DNA of 64,000 bases, taken from positions 3,348,001-3,412,000 of the forward strand of contig NZ_CP108488.1 of assembly GCF_035987325.1 (NCBI RefSeq). Reading direction: 5' to 3'. A program made the translations under genes and the position numbers. The stretch is from Streptomyces sp. NBC_01244. Its GTDB lineage: Bacteria > Actinomycetota > Actinomycetes > Streptomycetales > Streptomycetaceae. Shown here in pieces: positions 58,894-64,000 of the stretch. The notes beneath the pieces were generated by a model. That model saw only the letters and a program-made list of their open reading frames with translations, did no database searches and was not told the DNA's origin. Within the stretch, counting starts at the first letter, position 1, and each line of letters begins with the position of its first letter.

Positions 58894-59871
58894 ATGAGCT
58901 ACAACCAGCCGGGACCGTACGGGGGCCAGCAACCGCAGCAGCCGGGGCCGTACGGACAGCAGCCGCAGCAGCCGGGGCCGTACGGGCAGCAGCCCGGGCC
59001 CTACGGCCAGCAGCCCGGGTACGGATACCCGCAGCAGGCCCCCCAGGGAGTTCCGCAGCAGGGCTACCCGCAGCAGCAGCCCGGCTTCCCCCAGCAGCAG
59101 CCCCCGTACGGCGGCTACCAGCAGCAGCCTCCGTACGGCGGCGGGATGCCCCCGCAGCAGCCTCCGAAGAAGTCGAAGGCCGGCGTGATCATCGCGGTGG
59201 TCCTGGCGGTGGCCGTGATCGGCGGCGGCGCGTTCTACTTCCTGGGCTCGGGCGCCGGCAACGGTGACGTGTCCGCCTCCACCAAGGGCTACAAGATCGT
59301 CCCGCCGGCGGCGGTGGGCGACTTCAAGAAGAGCAAGTCGTCCGGCGCCGACAAGTCCGAGAGCAAGATGGACGACGAGGAGAAGCAGCGGACCGAGGGG
59401 ATCGGGATCAAGAACCCGGCCAAGGTCGGCCAGGACTACGAGATCTCCGACCCGGCCAAGCCGCTTGAGACCAAGTCCCTCACGCTCACCGGGTTCTACG
59501 GCGAGATCGCGGACCCCGCGAAGACCCTCGACGCCTCGTTCGCGATGTTCAAGGCCTCCAGCATGGACGAGAAGAACAAGGACGCCGACATCCAGTTCCT
59601 CGGCTCCCCGGAGACCTTCAAGCCGGCCGGCTTCAGCGGCGCGCTGATGAAGTGCCAGGAGATGAAGATCGTCTCTAAGAAGCCCTCGACGAACCCGCTG
59701 GAGCCCAAGGAACTCACGTTCCCCGTGTGCATCTGGACGGACTACAGCACCATGGGCGTGACCGCGACCATCGACATCGCCAAGGTGATGACCGGCGGCA
59801 AGGGCTACACCCTGGCCCAGACCGCCGAGCTGAACGCGAAGGCCTACAACACGGCGCGCGTCAAGAACTAG
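58894..59871 (+). CDS. Pro/Gln-rich membrane protein with C-terminal extracellular domain
   Basis: 325 residues from MSYNQPG. The first 90 are a repeat of QQPGPYGQQP type. Then a basic stop (PPKKSKAG), one membrane helix (VIIAVVLAVAVIGGGAFYFLG, about 96-116) and an extracellular domain (about 120-325) with no recognised family, containing KGYKIVPPAAVGDFKKSK, FYGEIADPAKTLDASFAMFKAS and VCIWTDYSTMGVTATIDIAKVM. GGGGGGACGCGGG precedes the ATG; an upstream GTG is less likely. This layout recurs in Streptomyces; no function known. Confidence 0.85.
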   Translation: MSYNQPGPYGGQQPQQPGPYGQQPQQPGPYGQQPGPYGQQPGYGYPQQAPQGVPQQGYPQQQPGFPQQQPPYGGYQQQPPYGGGMPPQQPPKKSKAGVIIAVVLAVAVIGGGAFYFLGSGAGNGDVSASTKGYKIVPPAAVGDFKKSKSSGADKSESKMDDEEKQRTEGIGIKNPAKVGQDYEISDPAKPLETKSLTLTGFYGEIADPAKTLDASFAMFKASSMDEKNKDADIQFLGSPETFKPAGFSGALMKCQEMKIVSKKPSTNPLEPKELTFPVCIWTDYSTMGVTATIDIAKVMTGGKGYTLAQTAELNAKAYNTARVKN

Positions 59872-59887
59872 CCGCACGCATCCACCA

Positions 59888-59930
59888 CATGAGGAAGGGC
59901 GCCCCCTGACCGGGGGCGCCCTTCCTCATG
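59888..59930. terminator. Bidirectional terminator before clpX
   Basis: Perfect 19-bp stem CATGAGGAAGGGCGCCCCC facing its complement across TGACC, between convergent genes. Confidence 0.9.
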
Positions 59931-59951
59931 TCTGCGGGTCCTGCCGAATAC

Positions 59952-61238
59952 CTACGCCGACTTCTCGTGCGGGCCCTGGTCCTTCGGGACGATCCGCGGG
60001 ACCAGCGTCGGGTTGACGTTGGAGCGGACCACGTCCGAGGTGATGACCACGCGGGCCACGTCCTTGCGGGACGGGACCTCGTACATCACCGACATCAGGA
60101 CCTCTTCCATGATGGCGCGCAGGCCGCGCGCGCCGGTCTGGCGGAGGATCGCCTGGTCGGCGATGGCTTCGAGGGCCTCGCGCTCGAAGTCCAGCTCGAC
60201 GCCGTCGAGTTCGAACAGCCGCTGGTACTGCTTCACCAGGGCGTTGCGCGGCTCGATGAGGATCTGGAGCAGGGCCTCGCGGTCCAGGTTGTGGACCGAG
60301 GTGATGACGGGCAGGCGGCCGATGAACTCGGGGATCATCCCGAACTTCACCAGGTCCTCCGGCATGACCTCCTGGAACTGGTTGCTCGCCTCGATCTCGC
60401 GCTTCGAGCGGATGGTCGCCCCGAAGCCGATGCCCTTGGCGCCGGCGCGGGACTCGATGATCCGCTCCAGGCCCGAGAAGGCGCCGCCCACGATGAACAG
60501 CACGTTCGTCGTGTCGATCTGGATGAATTCCTGGTGCGGGTGCTTGCGGCCGCCCTGCGGCGGTACGGAAGCGGTGGTGCCTTCCAGGATCTTCAGGAGG
60601 GCCTGCTGCACGCCCTCGCCGCTCACGTCGCGCGTGATCGACGGGTTCTCGCTCTTGCGGGCGACCTTGTCGATCTCGTCGATGTAGATGATCCCGGTTT
60701 CGGCCTTCTTGACGTCGTAGTCGGCCGCCTGGATCAGCTTGAGCAGGATGTTCTCGACGTCCTCGCCGACGTACCCGGCCTCCGTCAGCGCCGTCGCGTC
60801 CGCGATGGCGAACGGGACGTTGAGCATGCGGGCGAGCGTCTGGGCCAGCAGCGTCTTGCCCGAGCCCGTGGGGCCGAGCAGGAGGATGTTGGACTTCGCG
60901 AGCTCGATCGCGTCGTCCTTGCCCTGCGCGCCGCCGTTCTCGCCGGCCTGGACGCGCTTGTAGTGGTTGTACACCGCGACGGAGAGCGCCTTCTTCGCCG
61001 GCTCCTGGCCGACGACGTAGCTCTCCAGGAACTCGTAGATCTCACGGGGCTTGGGAAGTTCTTCCCAGCGAACCTCGGAGGTCTCCGCGAGTTCCTCTTC
61101 GATGATCTCGTTGCAGAGGTCGATGCACTCGTCGCAGATGTACACACCGGGTCCCGCGATGAGCTTCTTCACCTGCTTCTGGCTCTTTCCGCAGAACGAG
61201 CACTTGAGCAGGTCGCCGCCGTCACCGATGCGTGCCAC
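59952..61238 (-). CDS. clpX: ATP-dependent unfoldase ClpX
   Basis: 428 residues. N-terminal zinc domain ([31 protein letters not shown]), Walker [16 protein letters not shown], Walker [13 protein letters not shown], and the [23 protein letters not shown] pore and sensor region. Feeds substrates to ClpP. It follows clpP2 on the same strand with a 153-bp gap. The GTG start is preceded by GAAGGGGAAGCACCTC. No adaptor gene is adjacent. Confidence 0.98.
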   Translation of the reverse strand: MARIGDGGDLLKCSFCGKSQKQVKKLIAGPGVYICDECIDLCNEIIEEELAETSEVRWEELPKPREIYEFLESYVVGQEPAKKALSVAVYNHYKRVQAGENGGAQGKDDAIELAKSNILLLGPTGSGKTLLAQTLARMLNVPFAIADATALTEAGYVGEDVENILLKLIQAADYDVKKAETGIIYIDEIDKVARKSENPSITRDVSGEGVQQALLKILEGTTASVPPQGGRKHPHQEFIQIDTTNVLFIVGGAFSGLERIIESRAGAKGIGFGATIRSKREIEASNQFQEVMPEDLVKFGMIPEFIGRLPVITSVHNLDREALLQILIEPRNALVKQYQRLFELDGVELDFEREALEAIADQAILRQTGARGLRAIMEEVLMSVMYEVPSRKDVARVVITSDVVRSNVNPTLVPRIVPKDQGPHEKSA

Positions 61239-61311
61239 GAGGTGCTTCCCCTTCGCCTGGGAGACGCCTGGTTCAGCGCTCCTGGTGCCTCATATCCGAC
61301 GGTACCTTGCC

Positions 61312-61333
61312 GGGGGCCCCGAGCGGGGCCCCC
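61312..61333 (-). terminator. Hairpin between clpP2 and clpX
   Basis: Perfect 9-bp stem GGGGGCCCC/GGGGCCCCC with loop GAGC, no T-run on the minus strand. May limit read-through from the clpP pair. Confidence 0.5.
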
Positions 61334-61391
61334 TTGACGTGGTTCACATCGCCCAATCCGGCGAGGTGCCCGCGTCAACTGGCGGCAAGGT

Positions 61392-62060
61392 TCAGTTCGA
61401 AGTCTTGCGGGTCGCGACGACCTGGTCGATCAGGCCGTACGCCAGCGCGTCCTGGGCCGTCAGGATCTTGTCGCGCTCGATGTCGTCGCGGATCTTCTCG
61501 ATCGGCGTCGAGGAGTGCGTGGCCAGCATGTTCTCCAGCTGGTCGCGCATGCGCAGGATCTCGTTGGCCGCGATCTCCAGGTCGGAGAGCTGCTCGCGGC
61601 CGGTGCCGCCCGAGGGCTGGTGGATCAGCACGCGGGCGTTCGGCAGCGCCATGCGCTTGCCGGGCGCGCCGGCGGCGAGCAGGACCGCGGCGGCGGAGGC
61701 CGCCTGGCCCATGCAGACCGTCGAGATGTCCGGCTTCACGAACTGCATCGTGTCGTAGATCGCCGTCAGCGCGGTGAAGGAGCCGCCGGGGCTGTTGATG
61801 TACAGGTAGATGTCGCGGTCCGGGTCCATCGACTCCAGGCACAGCAGCTGCGCCATGACGTCGTTGGCGGAGGCGTCGTCGATCTGCACGCCGAGGAAGA
61901 TGATGCGCTCCTCGAAGAGCTTCGCGTAGGGGTCGTACTCGCGGACGCCCTGCGAGGTGCGCTCGACGAAGCGCGGGATGACGTAGCGGTTGTCCACCGG
62001 CGCGCCGGTGTAGAGGCCGCTCGCGGGAGAGAGGTTGTTCATGTGCATCTGAGTGTTCAC
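61392..62060 (-). CDS. clpP2: ClpP protease subunit (clpP2 position)
   Basis: 222 residues with an N-terminal extension ([18 protein letters not shown]). Serine in [15 protein letters not shown], histidine in [10 protein letters not shown], aspartate after the [14 protein letters not shown] region. [18 protein letters not shown] marks the family. In Streptomyces, ClpP1 and ClpP2 form a mixed complex with ClpX or ClpC. It follows clpP1 with a 95-bp gap. Confidence 0.96.
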   Translation of the reverse strand: MNTQMHMNNLSPASGLYTGAPVDNRYVIPRFVERTSQGVREYDPYAKLFEERIIFLGVQIDDASANDVMAQLLCLESMDPDRDIYLYINSPGGSFTALTAIYDTMQFVKPDISTVCMGQAASAAAVLLAAGAPGKRMALPNARVLIHQPSGGTGREQLSDLEIAANEILRMRDQLENMLATHSSTPIEKIRDDIERDKILTAQDALAYGLIDQVVATRKTSN

Positions 62061-62155
62061 CGTCCTGGTGGCGTTCTGCGGGCTGAGGCTTGCCTGGTGC
62101 GGGCGGGCGTACGAGCCCCCGTAGGGGGATCCCGTACGCCGGGCCGGGGCCGGGA

Positions 62156-62773
62156 TCAGGCCCCGGTGCCGCCGCCGCCCGGGACCAGCGACGCGGCGGA
62201 GATGATCTCGTCGATGAGGCCGTAGGCCTTGGCCTCTTCCGCCGTGTACCAGCGGTCGCGGTCGCCGTCGCGGATGATCGTCTCCACGGTCTGGCCGGAG
62301 TGGTGCGCGGTGATCTCAGCCATGCGCTGCTTCGTGCGCAGCAGGTACTGGGCCTGGATCTTGATGTCCGAGGCGGTGCCGCCGATGCCGGCGGAGCCCT
62401 GGTGCATCAGGATGTCGGTGTTCGGAAGCGCGAAGCGCTTGCCCGGGGTACCGCCGGTGAGCAGGAACTGGCCCATGGAGGCCGCCATGCCCATACCGAT
62501 GGTGACGACGTCGTTCGGGATGTACTGCATGGTGTCGTAGACCGCCATGCCCGCCGTCACCGAGCCACCGGGGCTGTTGATGTACAGGTAGATGTCCTTG
62601 TCCGGCTCGGCGGCCAGGAGCAGGAGCTGCGCAGTGATCTTGTTGGCGATGTCGTCGTCGACCTGCTGGCCGAGGAAGATGATGCGCTCGCCGAGCAGCC
62701 GGTTGTAGACATGGTCGCCGAGGCCGCCACCGATGGACGGCTCACCCGCGGCGTAAGGCTTCAGATTCGTCAC
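62156..62773 (-). CDS. clpP1: ClpP protease subunit (clpP1 position)
   Basis: 205 residues. Catalytic Ser in [15 protein letters not shown], His in [34 protein letters not shown]. First gene of the clpP operon, with a likely ClgR site about 165 nt upstream. The C-terminal Gly-rich end (GGGGTGA) is short. Codon 1 is a GTG read as Met. Confidence 0.96.
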   Translation of the reverse strand: MTNLKPYAAGEPSIGGGLGDHVYNRLLGERIIFLGQQVDDDIANKITAQLLLLAAEPDKDIYLYINSPGGSVTAGMAVYDTMQYIPNDVVTIGMGMAASMGQFLLTGGTPGKRFALPNTDILMHQGSAGIGGTASDIKIQAQYLLRTKQRMAEITAHHSGQTVETIIRDGDRDRWYTAEEAKAYGLIDEIISAASLVPGGGGTGA

Positions 62774-63105
62774 GTATCCACCTGCTCGTCTCCGACGGCC
62801 ATGTGCCGTCTCAGCGTCTCGTTCTGGGGCGCGGACCTACCGTGCGGACGATGTCCACCGGCGTCGGGTACTCCCGTGCCCTCGTATTCATGGACCCTAA
62901 CGCGCAGCTACGACAACGCCATCCCGCTTCCCGAACTGTTCGCTCGGAGCGCAAGGTCAGAGGCCCCTCACGGAGGGTCTCGGGGAGGGTCTCCCGGAGG
63001 GCGTCCCTCGGGAAGGCCGAAGGGCCCGGACGCGATGGCGTACGGGCCCTCCGGGCCGTGCTCTGGTGCTGCTCTGGTGCTGCTCAGCGGGGGTGACCCC
63101 GGGTG
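62774..63105. other. clpP1 upstream region and tig downstream region
   Basis: 332 bp without a gene. Contains the ClgR-like site (62938-62951), then several imperfect GC hairpins (around 62990-63062) that could end tig transcripts, and a short tandem of GCTCTGGTGCT near 63060-63080. No strong -10/-35 pair for clpP1 was recognised. Confidence 0.6.
62938..62951. promoter_or_regulatory. ClgR-type operator upstream of clpP1
   Basis: GTTCGC-TCGGA-GCG, an exact match to the published ClgR pattern GTTCGC-N5-GCG described for Streptomyces clpP1 and lon promoters. It lies about 165 nt before the clpP1 start, in reverse relative to it. Binding not demonstrated here. Confidence 0.6.
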
Positions 63106-64000
63106 TTACTTGGCTTCGTCGGCCGCGATCTCGCCGTCGGCCTCGACGACGTTCTCGACGGTCTCGGCAGCCTGCTCGAGCTCGTCCTCGTCGTCGGAGA
63201 GGTCGACGACCTCACCGTTGGTGTCGGTGACCTTGGCGGCCTCGACTACGGCCGCGAGGGCCTTGCCGCGGGCGACCTCGCCGACGAGCATCGGAACCTG
63301 GCCACCCTCGACGACGGCCTGGGCGAACTGGTCGGGGGACATGCCGGAGGAGGCGGCGCGACGCATGAGGTGCTCGGTGAGCTCCTCCTGGTTCACGTTC
63401 AGCTTCTCCTTGTTGACCAGCTCGTCGAGGACGAACTGGGTCTTGATGCCCTTGATCGCCTGCTCGGCGGTCTCGGCGTCGAACTCCTCGACCGTCTTGC
63501 CCTGGATCTCCAGGTACTTCTCGATGGTGAGGCCCATCTGGCCGAGCTGGTGGTGCTCGAGGTTGTGCTTGCGGGTCTGGACCTCGTCCGCGAGGAGCTT
63601 CTCGGGGATCGGGACCTCGACGAGCTCCAGCAGCTTCTCCAGGACGCGCTCCTGGGCCTGCGTGGCCTGGTCGTACTGCTTCATGTTCTCGAGGCGCTTG
63701 CGGCTGTCGGCCTTCAGCTCCTCGATGGTGTCGAACTCGCTGGCCATGCCGGCGAACTCGTCGTCCAGCTCCGGCAGCTCACGGGCGGAGACCTTGGTGA
63801 CCTTGACGGTGACCTCGGCGTCCTTGCCCTCGGCGGAGCCGCCCTTCAGCTGGGAGGTGAAGGTGGCCTCGCCACCGGCCTCCAGGCCCTTGACGGCCTC
63901 GTCGATGCCTTCGAGAAGCTCGCCCGAGCCGATGGTGTAGGAGACGTCCTGGGCGACACCGTCCTCCAGCACCTCGCCGTCGACCTTGGCCTCGAGGTCG
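63106..64000 (-). CDS. tig: Trigger factor, N-terminus cut by the window edge
   Basis: About 298 residues are visible; the ribosome-binding N-terminal domain lies beyond the right edge. Present are most of the PPIase (FKBP-like) domain ([58 protein letters not shown]), then the helical chaperone domain, ending in an acidic tail ([20 protein letters not shown]). The gene precedes clpP1 on the same strand, as in many bacteria. Orientation and family are secure. Confidence 0.97.
   Translation of the reverse strand, partial: DLEAKVDGEVLEDGVAQDVSYTIGSGELLEGIDEAVKGLEAGGEATFTSQLKGGSAEGKDAEVTVKVTKVSARELPELDDEFAGMASEFDTIEELKADSRKRLENMKQYDQATQAQERVLEKLLELVEVPIPEKLLADEVQTRKHNLEHHQLGQMGLTIEKYLEIQGKTVEEFDAETAEQAIKGIKTQFVLDELVNKEKLNVNQEELTEHLMRRAASSGMSPDQFAQAVVEGGQVPMLVGEVARGKALAAVVEAAKVTDTNGEVVDLSDDEDELEQAAETVENVVEADGEIAADEAK

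Overview
The window is a piece of a high-G+C actinobacterial chromosome, almost certainly Streptomyces. The evidence is GTG starts, strong G/C bias at third codon positions (which keeps several shadow frames open), the clpP1-clpP2-clpX-tig order, an RNase E flanked by long disordered arms, and two adjacent acidic-motif membrane proteins. From memory, the gene order holA-comEC-comEA-degV-leuS-nadD-proA-proB-obg-rpmA-rplU-rne-rodA-mreBCD-ndk-folC-valS-clpX-clpP-tig is the standard Streptomyces core order. Nothing looks like a prophage, an insertion sequence or a CRISPR array.

Layout. 0-5.2 kb: start of holA, a small RraB-like protein, a YceI-family protein, and comEC/comEA (DNA uptake). 5.2-10.5 kb: a DegV protein, a repeat-rich intergenic region, a coiled membrane protein, and leuS with a probable leucine leader peptide and terminator. 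10.6-15.4 kb: two identical tRNA-Ala(GGC) genes around a zinc-ribbon gene, then nadD, an LCP-family protein, rsfS and a histidine phosphatase. 15.5-21.8 kb: an M48 peptidase, two small membrane proteins sharing one motif, proA, a second copy of the repeat module, and proB. 21.9-30.3 kb: an envelope-glycan cluster (GtrA flippase, GT2, a GT2/TagF polymerase, GT4, GalE and a second GT2).

30.4-37.2 kb: rplU-rpmA-obg and RNase E. 37.4-43.8 kb: the two halves of a radical-SAM/DUF2344 pair, separated here by a vapBC-type toxin-antitoxin pair and an aromatic-repeat membrane protein, followed by a CYTH/CHAD protein. 44-50.3 kb: the complete rod/spore-wall morphogenesis set (rodA, PBP2, mreD, mreC, mreB). 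50.5-56.1 kb: ndk, a DUF4233 protein and folC, then an apparent insertion of a second MreB-like actin, an orphan histidine kinase and a VKOR membrane oxidoreductase. 56.1-64 kb: valS, a Pro/Gln-rich lipid-anchored-like protein, and clpX, clpP2, clpP1 and the C-terminal part of tig.

Four observations stand out. The comEC reading frame has no stop codon and stays open through yceI into holA, so a frameshift near its 3' end is likely. leuS has a short upstream ORF with three consecutive leucine codons before an intrinsic terminator. About ten genes have a TANNNT box 6-8 nt before the start codon and no ribosome-binding site, so they are probably leaderless. The mbl/kinase/VKOR block sits inside an otherwise conserved folC-valS junction. 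Functions are family assignments from reading the translations; no database search was run.
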